The translations under genes and the position numbers were made by a program. The notes beneath the pieces were generated by a model that was not told where the DNA came from, made no database searches, and was given only the letters and a program-made list of their open reading frames with translations. A stretch of DNA of 25,822 nt from JAICND01 sp040905905 (GTDB lineage: Bacteria; Actinomycetota; Acidimicrobiia; Spongiisociales; ZC4RG35): contig JBBDQN010000038.1 in assembly GCA_040905905.1 (NCBI GenBank), positions 1-25,822 on the forward strand, in the 5' to 3' direction. Shown here in pieces: positions 1 to 7,084 of the stretch (position 1 is the first letter of the stretch; every line of letters begins with the position of its first letter).

Positions 1-203
1 GCTTCGAGGTCGAACGGCTTGGCGAGGCTCGGCCCCAGCGGAGCGAGCTCGGCGAGGCGCTCGCGGCTGGCGGCTGAGACGAAGACGGCCGGGATCCCGG
101 GCCACGCCGTGCGCAGCAGCTCGGTGATGTCGCCGCCGTCACCGTCGGGGAGCATCACGTCGATGACGAGCAGGTGGAGCCAGGACCATGCCAACCCCGG
201 CAC
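1..203 (-). CDS. C-terminal half of a response-regulator receiver domain, partial
   Basis: The minus-strand frame is open from 218 to the window edge and reads as the second half of a CheY-like receiver domain. It shows strand beta3 with the phospho-acceptor Asp (LLVIDVMLPDGDG), beta4 ending in the switch Ser (AVFVSA) and the beta5 Lys-Pro pair (LAKPFDLEA). The first half, including the acidic pocket after beta1, is absent. An in-frame stop lies at 219-221 and the first possible start, GTG at 203, falls just before beta3. A working receiver cannot start there, so this is a decayed gene or one side of an artificial join. It runs off the left edge, so its output domain is unknown. Identity as a receiver is secure; the gene boundary is not. 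Confidence 0.6.
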   Translation of the reverse strand, partial: MPGLAWSWLHLLVIDVMLPDGDGGDITELLRTAWPGIPAVFVSAASRERLAELAPLGPSLAKPFDLE

Positions 204-249
204 CGACCAGTGCCACTCTCACCACCATGGGCCGCCGTCTGTTGTCCAT
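139..249 (-). pseudogene. Signal-peptide-like start of a disrupted gene after metG
   Basis: An ATG at 249 on the minus strand follows the metG stop by 10 nt and has a TANNNT hexamer 7 nt upstream. The first 24 residues have an N-terminal run of arginines (DNRRRP) and then a hydrophobic stretch (VVRVALVGAGVGMVLA), as in a signal peptide or membrane anchor. After that the frame loses character and stops at 139, while a different frame becomes a receiver domain from about 175. I read this as the true N-terminus of an exported protein joined to unrelated sequence near 170-190. The protein's function cannot be told. It could also be a chance open frame. Confidence 0.35.
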
Positions 250-256
250 ATCTCCC

Positions 257-262
257 AATCTA
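257..262 (-). promoter_or_regulatory. Candidate -10 hexamer (TAGATT) for the gene starting at 249
   Basis: On the minus strand TAGATT lies exactly 7 nt before the ATG at 249 and overlaps the metG stop codon. The same spacing is seen before several operon-leading genes in this window, which suggests a leaderless transcript. No clear -35 is visible. Confidence 0.3.
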
Positions 263-1906
263 CGACTCTTCGTCGAATACTTCGTCGGGAAGTTTGGCGA
301 ACAATGCAGCAATTTCACCAAGAACCGTTCCGCCGGGAAGGGGCGGTCGGTTCCAGTCGACCGTCTCGACCCCCAACATCGCTTGCAGACGGTCGCCGGT
401 AAACGGCAAAAACGGAGAGAACGCCACTCCCAATCCGGCAATTGCCTGAAGTGCGGTCCACAGGACCGTGCCGGCCCGGGTCGGGTCGGTCTTCACCAAC
501 TTCCATGGCTCAGTGGCGTTGAGATACGCATTAACCGTACCCGCTCCCTCCATCGCTGCTCGCAGGGCGGCTCGCAACTCCACCTTCTCGATCAGCTCAC
601 CAGTAGAGGCAAGCGCCCGATCGGCCGAGTCGACGATCTCCTGGTCGGCCGAAGACAAGTGTGCCGGCTCGGGAACCTTTCCATCGAAGTTGCGGGCGGT
701 GATCGCCAGGACCCGGTTGACCAGATTGCCCCAGGTCGAGACCAGTTCGTCGTTGACCCTACGGATGATGTCGTCGTCGGAGAGGTCGGTGTCGTTGGTC
801 TCTGGAAGAACAGATGCGACCGCGTATCGAAGGGCGTCGGGCTCCAGACGCTCGGCATACCAACCGATCGCCCGACCGACACCTCTCGACTTTGAGGCTC
901 GAGCGCCCTTGAAAGTGACGTACTGATTGGCGGGCACGTCGGTGGGGAGATTGTGTTCGGCATAGCCGAGGAGCATCGCCGGCCAGATGACGGTGTGGAA
1001 GGGGATGTTGTCCTTGCCGACGAAGTAATAGCTCTCGGCCTCGGGGTTCTGCCACCAGTCCCGCCACGCTTCCGGGGTGCCCATGATCTGGGCCCACTCC
1101 TTGGCCGCCGAGAGATACCCGATCACGGCTTCGAACCAGACATAGATCTTCTTGCCGGGACCAAGGGTGTCGGCCTCGGGTGGAATCGGAACCCCCCATC
1201 CGAGATCACGGGTGATCGCCCGGTCGGGGAGACCTTCTTCGATCATCCCCAGGGCCCAGTTCTTGACGTGACGCCTCCACGTCGTTTGACCGGTCAGCCA
1301 GGCCTTGACCTGATCGTCAAACGCCCCTAGGCGCAGGAACCAATGTTTGGTCTCTTTTTGTACCGGAGTGGCACCTGACAAGCTACTGCGAGGGTTAAGG
1401 AGGTCGGTGGCATCGAGGGTCCTTCCGCAATTGTCGCACTGGTCGCCCCGCGCTTGGTTGTAGCCGCAGTGAGGACAGGTTCCCTCGACATACCGATCGG
1501 GAAGGAAGCGGTTCTTTTCCGGATCGAAGAACTGAAGGCTGATGCCTTCGACGATTGTCCCTCGCTCCCGATGCTTGCGAAAGATGTCCCAGGTGACCTC
1601 CCGGTGGATGTCGGTCATGGTCGTCGTGAAGAGATCGAAGGAGATGCCCAGGGTCTTCCAATATCCGAGGATCTCGGGGTGGTATCGGTTGACGACCTCG
1701 ATCGGGTCGATCCCCTCCTGGTCGGCTTTGACCGTGATGGGGGTGCCGTGGGCATCGGATCCGGAGACCATCAGCACTTTGTTGCCGGCCAGGCGGTGGT
1801 AACGGGCGAAGATATCGGCGGGGAGATAGGCCCCGGCCAGATGGCCCAGATGGAGCGAGCCCGAGGCGTATGGCCAAGCTACGGCGACGAGGATGTGGCG
1901 GTTCAC
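260..1906 (-). CDS. metG: Methionyl-tRNA synthetase (MetG)
   Basis: Class I aminoacyl-tRNA synthetase of 548 aa that charges tRNA-Met with methionine in the cytoplasm. The catalytic Rossmann domain carries the HIGH-type motif HLGH at residues 19-22. The connective zinc region has two CxxC pairs, C144/C147 and C157/C160. WFEAVIGYLSA and FVGKDNIPFH are typical of the family, and an alpha-helical anticodon-binding domain fills about 365-548. There is no C-terminal Trbp111-like tRNA-binding domain, which suits this length. The KMSKS loop is degenerate: RASKS at 336-340 keeps the second Lys. The GTG start overlaps the stop of the upstream transporter by 4 bp (GTGA). The frame stays open far upstream, but that extension lies inside the transporter gene and has no family match. 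Third gene of a minus-strand operon. Confidence 0.95.
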   Translation of the reverse strand: MNRHILVAVAWPYASGSLHLGHLAGAYLPADIFARYHRLAGNKVLMVSGSDAHGTPITVKADQEGIDPIEVVNRYHPEILGYWKTLGISFDLFTTTMTDIHREVTWDIFRKHRERGTIVEGISLQFFDPEKNRFLPDRYVEGTCPHCGYNQARGDQCDNCGRTLDATDLLNPRSSLSGATPVQKETKHWFLRLGAFDDQVKAWLTGQTTWRRHVKNWALGMIEEGLPDRAITRDLGWGVPIPPEADTLGPGKKIYVWFEAVIGYLSAAKEWAQIMGTPEAWRDWWQNPEAESYYFVGKDNIPFHTVIWPAMLLGYAEHNLPTDVPANQYVTFKGARASKSRGVGRAIGWYAERLEPDALRYAVASVLPETNDTDLSDDDIIRRVNDELVSTWGNLVNRVLAITARNFDGKVPEPAHLSSADQEIVDSADRALASTGELIEKVELRAALRAAMEGAGTVNAYLNATEPWKLVKTDPTRAGTVLWTALQAIAGLGVAFSPFLPFTGDRLQAMLGVETVDWNRPPLPGGTVLGEIAALFAKLPDEVFDEES

Positions 1907-2817
1907 GATGGGTCGGTGAGGGTACCCGGGGAGGCAATCTGTCGTCTGGTGATTCCTACCAATGCCACCCCGGCAATCACCAACGCACCTCCGGCCAACA
2001 AGCCGAGGGTGATGGGTTCGGCGAACACCAGTGCTCCGCCCGTGACACCGACAATGGGAACCAGGTAGCCCATCAGCCCCGCTCGGCTGGCGGGATTCAA
2101 TTCGTTGGCCTTGAGCGACGAGATAAAGGTGACCAGTCCTCCGATTCCCATTACTGCCATCAAGGCCCACTGCGCTAAGGAGATCTCGACCACCCAGGGT
2201 GCGTAACCGATCACGGTCGCCACCACCACCGACAAGAGTGCCGCGCCGGTCATCATCGGGGCGAGCAGGAATTTTGGCTGGTAAAGGTTGGCGAGGCGCT
2301 TCACCCAAACCAGGGAGATGCCGGAAAGCGCGGTCCCAGCCAGGGTAAGGGCCAGGGCGTAACCGGGTCGCTCCCCTCCCGAGGGAAGGCCAGCAAGAAG
2401 CCCAACGCCAGTCAGGCTGAGGGCGAGGCCCAAACCCTTGATGGGGGTAAATCGGTCGTCGTGAAAGACGAAGTGCGCCGTCAGAGCTGTGAAGACCGGC
2501 CCGAGGGCGAGAATCAGCGTCACCACCGAAGCGGGCAACCGGCTGAAGCCAACGTTGAACATCAACGCGGGGCCAGCGGCGTTGGCCGCACCCATGGCGA
2601 TGCCTTCGATCCACGGCACCCGATCCGGGTTCCTTGGTCTGATCACGAGAGCAATCAGGGCAGTGATGGAAAAAGGCACCACCGCGCAGGTGAATGGGTC
2701 GAGGCCCTGCGTAGTGAGGAACTTGGTACACAAGCCCAAAGTCCCGAACAGCACACCCGTGAGGATGATGTAAAACCAGCCGTTGCTGAGCCAGCCACTT
2801 TTGAGTCGGGCCCTCAT
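1903..2817 (-). CDS. EamA/DMT-family membrane transporter
   Basis: A 304-aa integral membrane protein with about ten hydrophobic segments, arranged as two EamA repeats of five helices; repeat 2 begins near residue 160. This is the drug/metabolite transporter fold, whose members mostly export amino acids, metabolites or drugs. The start of the first repeat (FYIILTGVLFGTLGLCTKFL) and the segment ALGPVFTALTAHFVFHDDRF are typical. The substrate cannot be predicted from sequence. The ATG at 2817 overlaps the stop of the preceding paralogue by 4 bp (ATGA), and its own stop overlaps the metG start by 4 bp, so all three are probably translationally coupled. Confidence 0.85.
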   Translation of the reverse strand: MRARLKSGWLSNGWFYIILTGVLFGTLGLCTKFLTTQGLDPFTCAVVPFSITALIALVIRPRNPDRVPWIEGIAMGAANAAGPALMFNVGFSRLPASVVTLILALGPVFTALTAHFVFHDDRFTPIKGLGLALSLTGVGLLAGLPSGGERPGYALALTLAGTALSGISLVWVKRLANLYQPKFLLAPMMTGAALLSVVVATVIGYAPWVVEISLAQWALMAVMGIGGLVTFISSLKANELNPASRAGLMGYLVPIVGVTGGALVFAEPITLGLLAGGALVIAGVALVGITRRQIASPGTLTDPS

Positions 2818-3716
2818 ACGGTCACAACCGGCAGATACCGGCGCCGTTCGGCGCGTTCAGCGATGACAACTCCGGCCAGGATGAGTGCGCCACCTATCAC
2901 CAGACCCGGAGTCAGGGGCTCTCCTAACAATGTCACGCTTCCGGTCACACCGATCAGGGGTACCAGATAAGCAACCAGCGACGTCCTGGCAGCGCTGGCG
3001 AGCTCCGACAACCAGAGGATGGCTCCGAAAGGCAGAGCGGTAGCAACCGCTCCCGACATCAGCAACAACCCCCATTGAGCCGCGTTGAGCTCTCCCAGCC
3101 CGACCAAACCACCGGTCGGGAGCGCGGCAACGACCGCGATCGCACCCGCCCCGACGAACTGTGGGACCACAAGGCGGACTGCGGGGATGCCGAGGGCGAA
3201 TCGTCGACTGAGGGCACCACCCACACTGGCAGCGAGAATTCCGCCCAGGATCAGTATCAAACCCAAGCTGGCGTTCTCGCCGGCTGTCGTATCTCCTTGA
3301 ATGAGAAAGACGCAACCAATGAGAGCGATCAGAAACCCCGGAAGCAAGGCCGTCCGGAGCTCCTCCCCCTGAACGATGAAGTGGGCGGCAACAACGGTGG
3401 AGAGCGGTATCAGCGCCACCAGCACGGCGGTAACCGAGGCAGGGACGTAGACCAGTCCGATGGTCGAGAGAATGGTGGGAGCGGCCATGTTGACCGCCCC
3501 CAGAATCAGACCCTGTCTCCAGGCGTCTTTGCCCGGCATCTGCAGCCGGCCCGTGGCGGCCAGCGCCGTGAGGAGGATCACGGTCGCGACAAAATAGCGA
3601 CCCGGGATCACCGTCATCGGAGCCACCCCGAGGTTGAGGATCGCCTTGGTGATGATGTTGCCGGCCCCGAATCCAAAGCTGGCGAGGACGAGCAAAACCA
3701 GAGGTCGGGGACGCAT
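2814..3716 (-). CDS. EamA/DMT-family membrane transporter, first gene of the metG operon
   Basis: A 300-aa transporter of the same family and layout as the next gene, with about ten hydrophobic segments in two EamA repeats and near-identical length, suggesting an old tandem duplication. Residues LVLLVLASFGFGAGNIITKA form the first helix. I place the start at the ATG at 3716, giving MRPRP, rather than the in-frame ATG at 3728: a TATGCT hexamer sits exactly 7 nt before 3716 and there is no ribosome binding site, consistent with a leaderless message. It is divergent from deoC. The two paralogues may form a heterodimer, as in paired small transporters, but EamA proteins of this length also work alone. 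The substrate is unknown. Confidence 0.83.
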   Translation of the reverse strand: MRPRPLVLLVLASFGFGAGNIITKAILNLGVAPMTVIPGRYFVATVILLTALAATGRLQMPGKDAWRQGLILGAVNMAAPTILSTIGLVYVPASVTAVLVALIPLSTVVAAHFIVQGEELRTALLPGFLIALIGCVFLIQGDTTAGENASLGLILILGGILAASVGGALSRRFALGIPAVRLVVPQFVGAGAIAVVAALPTGGLVGLGELNAAQWGLLLMSGAVATALPFGAILWLSELASAARTSLVAYLVPLIGVTGSVTLLGEPLTPGLVIGGALILAGVVIAERAERRRYLPVVTV

Positions 3717-3723
3717 GAAGGTC

Positions 3724-3729
3724 AGCATA
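3724..3729 (-). promoter_or_regulatory. Candidate -10 hexamer (TATGCT) for the transporter-metG operon
   Basis: TATGCT lies 7 nt upstream of the ATG at 3716 on the minus strand, placing the likely transcription start at or next to the start codon. It lies back to back with the candidate deoC promoter in a short divergent region. No recognisable -35 was seen. Confidence 0.4.
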
Positions 3730-3761
3730 TGAGCTCAGGCCCGCATATCGGCCACCCTGCC

Positions 3762-3767
3762 TACCAT
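3762..3767 (+). promoter_or_regulatory. Candidate -10 hexamer (TACCAT) for the deoC operon
   Basis: TACCAT is followed by exactly 7 nt and then the deoC ATG at 3775. With no Shine-Dalgarno sequence, this fits leaderless transcription starting at the A of the start codon. The -35 region is not recognisable. Confidence 0.4.
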
Positions 3768-3774
3768 CCGGCCC

Positions 3775-4737
3775 ATGGCGCTACCGGCCACAGTCGAAAG
3801 AACATCTTTACTCCCGGGTCGCATCAACACCGCCACACTTGGTTCCTATTTGCGTTCGGTGTCGACCGTCGACGAGGTCGGAGTCAACGAACGAGTAGCG
3901 GCCCTCTCCACCCGCTCGATCAAGAAGGACTCCAAGCTGGCAGCCCTCGAACTGGCGGTCAGCATGATGGATCTCACCACCCTGGAGGGAAAAGACACTC
4001 CCGGCAAGATCGCTCAGATGTGCTCGAAGGCAATGCGCCCCGATCCCGTCGATCCCTCGGTGCCGTCAGTGGCCGCCGTCTGTATCTATCCAGCCATGGT
4101 GCCCCATGCGATCGAAGCGGTCAGGGGTAGCACGGTCAAGGTTGCCTCGGTGGCGACGTACTTTCCTTCCGGTCAGGTCGACACGAGATTGAAGATCGAA
4201 GAGACTCGCAGGGTCGTCGAGCTGGGTGTGGATGAGGTCGACATGGTCATCGACCGCGGGGCGTTCCTCTCTGGCCAGTACTTCAAGGTCTTCGATGAGA
4301 TACGCAAGGTCAAAGAGGTTTGTGGAGGCGCGGTCAAGCTCAAAGTGATTCTCGAGACTGGCGAGTTGGGGTCGCTCGATGACGTGCGCCGCACCTCCAT
4401 GTTGGCCATGAGCGCCGGTGCCGACACCATCAAGACTTCGACCGGCAAGGTGCAGCCCGCCGCCACCCTCCCGGTGACCCTCGTGATGCTGGAGGCGATC
4501 CGTGACTTCTACTCGGCCACCGGGGTGCAGGTAGGGATGAAACCGGCCGGTGGTATCAGAACCTCCAAGGAAGCCATCAGGTTCCTGGTGGTTCTCAATG
4601 AAACTCTGGGCTCCCCCTGGATGACACCAGATTGGTTCCGGTTTGGCGCCTCCACCCTGCTCAATGACGTGCTCATGCAGATTCGCTGGCTCAAGACCGG
4701 TCGTTATCAGTCGGCTGACTACTTCACGAAGGATTGA
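3775..4737 (+). CDS. deoC: Deoxyribose-phosphate aldolase (DeoC)
   Basis: A 320-aa class I aldolase that splits 2-deoxyribose 5-phosphate into glyceraldehyde 3-phosphate and acetaldehyde. The TIM-barrel signature is clear: the Schiff-base Lys in IKTSTGK (K220), the second active-site Lys in GMKPAGGIR (K256), and the strand VDEVDMVIDRGAFLSG. The protein is longer than the E. coli enzyme (about 259 aa) because of an N-terminal extension of about 45 residues with the run STRSIKKDSKLAALELAVSM; this is usual for the longer DeoC type. The ATG at 3775 has a TANNNT hexamer 7 nt upstream. It heads a plus-strand operon with two aldehyde dehydrogenase genes, which could oxidise the acetaldehyde to acetate (inference from gene order). 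Confidence 0.95.
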   Translation: MALPATVERTSLLPGRINTATLGSYLRSVSTVDEVGVNERVAALSTRSIKKDSKLAALELAVSMMDLTTLEGKDTPGKIAQMCSKAMRPDPVDPSVPSVAAVCIYPAMVPHAIEAVRGSTVKVASVATYFPSGQVDTRLKIEETRRVVELGVDEVDMVIDRGAFLSGQYFKVFDEIRKVKEVCGGAVKLKVILETGELGSLDDVRRTSMLAMSAGADTIKTSTGKVQPAATLPVTLVMLEAIRDFYSATGVQVGMKPAGGIRTSKEAIRFLVVLNETLGSPWMTPDWFRFGASTLLNDVLMQIRWLKTGRYQSADYFTKD

Positions 4738-4741
4738 AGGC

Positions 4742-4767
4742 GTGAGACGTGAGGTGTGAGACGTGAG
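4742..4767 (+). repeat. Two 12-bp direct repeats between deoC and the aldehyde dehydrogenase
   Basis: GTGAGACGTGAG occurs at 4742-4753 and again at 4756-4767, a 14-bp period. The second copy contains the GTG start codon of the next gene at 4763. The element fills nearly the whole 25-bp gap and offers several GTG triplets. The in-frame GTG at 4742 meets a stop at 4757, so 4763 is the first usable start in frame. GAGGTG at 4751-4756 could act as a weak ribosome binding site. Confidence 0.6.
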
Positions 4768-6241
4768 TTCGAAAGCTGTCGTTCCGGTGTCGGCTCCGTT
4801 GGACTGGCAATACGCGCCGTCGCGCGAGCCAACCGGAATTGTTGCTTTGAAGGAGCGTTACGGGTTGTTCATCGACGGCAAGTTCAGAGCCCCGCTTTCC
4901 AAGAAATACTTCCCGACTATCAACCCGGCTACAGAAGAGGAGTTGGCCGAGGTGCCCGAGGCCGGCGCCCAAGACGTCAATCGGGCCGTCGTCGCTGCCC
5001 GTCGCGCCTTTGACGAGGATTGGGGGAGCCTGCCAGGCAAGGAGAGGGCCAAATACCTGTTTCGAATCGCCCGCATGGTTCAAGAGCGATCACGGGAACT
5101 GGCGGTATTGGAGACGATGGATGGCGGCAAACCGATTCGCGAGGCCCGCGACGTCGACCTCCCATTGGTTGCCGCGCACTTCTTCTATTACGCCGGATGG
5201 GCGGACAAACTCGAATACGCCTTCCCCGGACTGCGCCCCGAGCCACTGGGGGTGGCCGGACAGGTGATCCCCTGGAACTTTCCCCTGATGATGCTGGCTT
5301 GGAAGCTGGCTCCGGCCCTGGCCGCCGGCAACACGGTGGTCCTCAAGCCGGCCGAGACCACTCCGCTCTCTGCGCTCCACTTCGCCGAGCTGGCCAGCGA
5401 GGCCGGTCTTCCTCCCGGGGTTGTCAACATCATTACCGGGGCAGGCGCTACTGGAGGTGCGCTGGTGGCCCATCCCGGAGTCGACAAGATCGCTTTCACC
5501 GGCTCGACCTCTGTGGGCAAGCTGATCCGGAACCAACTGGCCGGCAGCGGCAAACGCCTCACTCTGGAACTAGGTGGCAAGGCCGCGCATGTGATCTTTG
5601 AGGACGCCCCTCTCGATCAGGCGATCGAGGGGGTGATCAATGGGATCTTCTTCAACCAGGGTCATGTGTGTTGTGCCGGTAGCCGGCTTTTCGTCCAGGA
5701 GTCGATCCACGACCGTTTCGTCGACAAGTTGAAGCGACGGCTCTCGACCTTGCGGGTGGGCGACCCCCTCGACAAGAACACCGATGTGGGGGCGATCAAC
5801 TCGGCAGAACAGCTCGCCCGGATCACCGAATTGGTCGAAGCAGGCCAGCGTGAGGGGGCGGAGATCTACCAGCCGGAGTGTGTCCTGCCTCGCAACGGAT
5901 TCTGGTTTGTCCCGACTCTTTTCACCGGTGTCTCCCAGAGCCACCGCATCGCCCAGGAGGAGATCTTCGGGCCGGTCCTTTCGATCATGAGCTTTCGCAC
6001 CCCTGAGGAAGCCGTCGAGAAAGCCAACAACACCCCTTATGGCCTGTCGGCGGGGGTTTGGACCCAGAAGGGGTCGCGGATTCTCTGGATGGCGGACCAG
6101 CTCAAGGCAGGCGTCGTGTGGGCCAACACCTACAACAAGTTCGATCCCTCTTCACCGTTTGGCGGATATAAGGAGTCGGGCTTTGGCCGGGAAGGCGGCC
6201 GCCACGGTCTCCTTCCTTATCTCAAGGGCATCGGCCTATGA
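4763..6241 (+). CDS. NAD(P)-dependent aldehyde dehydrogenase, catalytic
   Basis: A 492-aa full-length member of the ALDH superfamily that oxidises an aldehyde to the acid with NAD(P)+. All catalytic landmarks are visible: Asn in VIPWNFP (N172), the cofactor-binding Lys in LKPAE (K195), FTGSTSVG, the general-base Glu in LELGGK (E269), the nucleophile in NQGHVCCAGS (C303) and the EEIFGP motif near residue 400. The usual double-glycine NAD loop is present. The GTG start at 4763 lies in a small direct repeat. Its stop overlaps the ATG of the next gene by 4 bp (ATGA). Just after deoC, its natural substrate may be acetaldehyde. Together with the next gene it resembles a split ALDH16, a family with one catalytic and one degenerate ALDH domain in a single chain. 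Confidence 0.92.
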   Translation: MSSKAVVPVSAPLDWQYAPSREPTGIVALKERYGLFIDGKFRAPLSKKYFPTINPATEEELAEVPEAGAQDVNRAVVAARRAFDEDWGSLPGKERAKYLFRIARMVQERSRELAVLETMDGGKPIREARDVDLPLVAAHFFYYAGWADKLEYAFPGLRPEPLGVAGQVIPWNFPLMMLAWKLAPALAAGNTVVLKPAETTPLSALHFAELASEAGLPPGVVNIITGAGATGGALVAHPGVDKIAFTGSTSVGKLIRNQLAGSGKRLTLELGGKAAHVIFEDAPLDQAIEGVINGIFFNQGHVCCAGSRLFVQESIHDRFVDKLKRRLSTLRVGDPLDKNTDVGAINSAEQLARITELVEAGQREGAEIYQPECVLPRNGFWFVPTLFTGVSQSHRIAQEEIFGPVLSIMSFRTPEEAVEKANNTPYGLSAGVWTQKGSRILWMADQLKAGVVWANTYNKFDPSSPFGGYKESGFGREGGRHGLLPYLKGIGL

Positions 6242-7083
6242 CCCGTCTCGATGTTCGCAAGACTTACAAGCTTTACATCAACGGCGAGTTCCCCCGTTCA
6301 GAGTCGGGTCGGAGTTACCCGGCACTCGATAGTCACGGCGGGGTGGTGGCCCGGGTGGCCCTCGCTTCCCGCAAAGACCTGCGGGACGCGGTCCGGGCCG
6401 CTCGCATGGCTGTCCCCGTGTGGGCAGGCAAAACGGGATACAACCGCGGGCAGATCCTTTATCGCATCGCCGAGATGGTGGAAGACCGTATCGAAACCTT
6501 CGCCGACCAGCTCACCCTTGGCGGCCTAACAATTGCCAGGGCGCGGAGCGAGGTGATACGGACCATCGATCGGCTCGTCTGGTACGCCGGCTGGTGTGAC
6601 AAGTTCAGCCAGGTTTACGGCAACCTCAACCCGGTGGCGGGGCCGTTCTTCAACATCTCCGCCCCGGAACCGACCGGAGTCGTGGGAGTGGTCGCTCCGG
6701 CCGAGCCAGCTCTCCTCGGTCTCGTCTCGCGGCTGGCCCCGGCCCTGGCCGGGGGCAACACGTTGGTGATCCTCGCCTCCGAACCAGAGCCGCTACCGGC
6801 GATCACCTTGGCCGAGGTGCTGGAGACCGCCGACGTCCCGGGTGGCGTCATCAACATCCTCACCGGGAGCCCGGTCGAGCTGGTGCCATGGCTGGCCGAC
6901 CACATGGACGTGAACGGGCTCGACGCCACGGGCGCTACTGAAGAACTGCGTATGAGGATCGATCAAGGCTCGGTCCACAATATCAAGCGGGTGGTGGCGG
7001 TCGACGACCCTGACACTCAATCCCCATTTCTGATCGCGGCGTTCACCGAGGTCAAAACCGTCTGGCATCCGAAGGGACTTTGA
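6238..7083 (+). CDS. Truncated, non-catalytic aldehyde dehydrogenase homologue
   Basis: A 281-aa protein that follows the ALDH fold from the N-terminus through the cofactor half and then stops. The line VVGVVAPAEPALLGLVSRLAPALAGGNTLVI aligns with the VIPWNFP to LKPAE region of the catalytic partner (only fragments are quoted in finding form elsewhere). The catalytic Asn and cofactor Lys are replaced, there is no ELGGK Glu, and the Cys-containing catalytic domain is gone. It ends in a distinct tail, FTEVKTVWHPKGL. It is translationally coupled to the catalytic ALDH by ATGA. The coupling and intact frame argue for a maintained pseudoenzyme rather than decay, probably a structural or regulatory subunit. 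The two proteins sum to 773 aa, close to fused two-domain ALDH16 enzymes; that correspondence is inference. Confidence 0.82.
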   Translation: MTRLDVRKTYKLYINGEFPRSESGRSYPALDSHGGVVARVALASRKDLRDAVRAARMAVPVWAGKTGYNRGQILYRIAEMVEDRIETFADQLTLGGLTIARARSEVIRTIDRLVWYAGWCDKFSQVYGNLNPVAGPFFNISAPEPTGVVGVVAPAEPALLGLVSRLAPALAGGNTLVILASEPEPLPAITLAEVLETADVPGGVINILTGSPVELVPWLADHMDVNGLDATGATEELRMRIDQGSVHNIKRVVAVDDPDTQSPFLIAAFTEVKTVWHPKGL

Positions 7084-7084
7084 A

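Noticed and set aside
1907..2731. Open extension of the metG frame by 275 codons upstream
   Set aside because: It is out of frame with the EamA gene on the same strand, shows no family similarity, and the GTG at 1906 with a 4-bp overlap is a natural start.
3075..4130. A 351-codon plus-strand frame crossing the transporter and deoC
   Set aside because: It is antisense to a transporter and out of frame in deoC, with low-complexity charged content typical of a shadow.
6238..7083. The short ALDH as a decaying pseudogene
   Set aside because: The frame is intact, codon use matches its neighbours, the ATGA coupling is kept and it has a distinct C-terminal tail, so a maintained pseudoenzyme is more likely.
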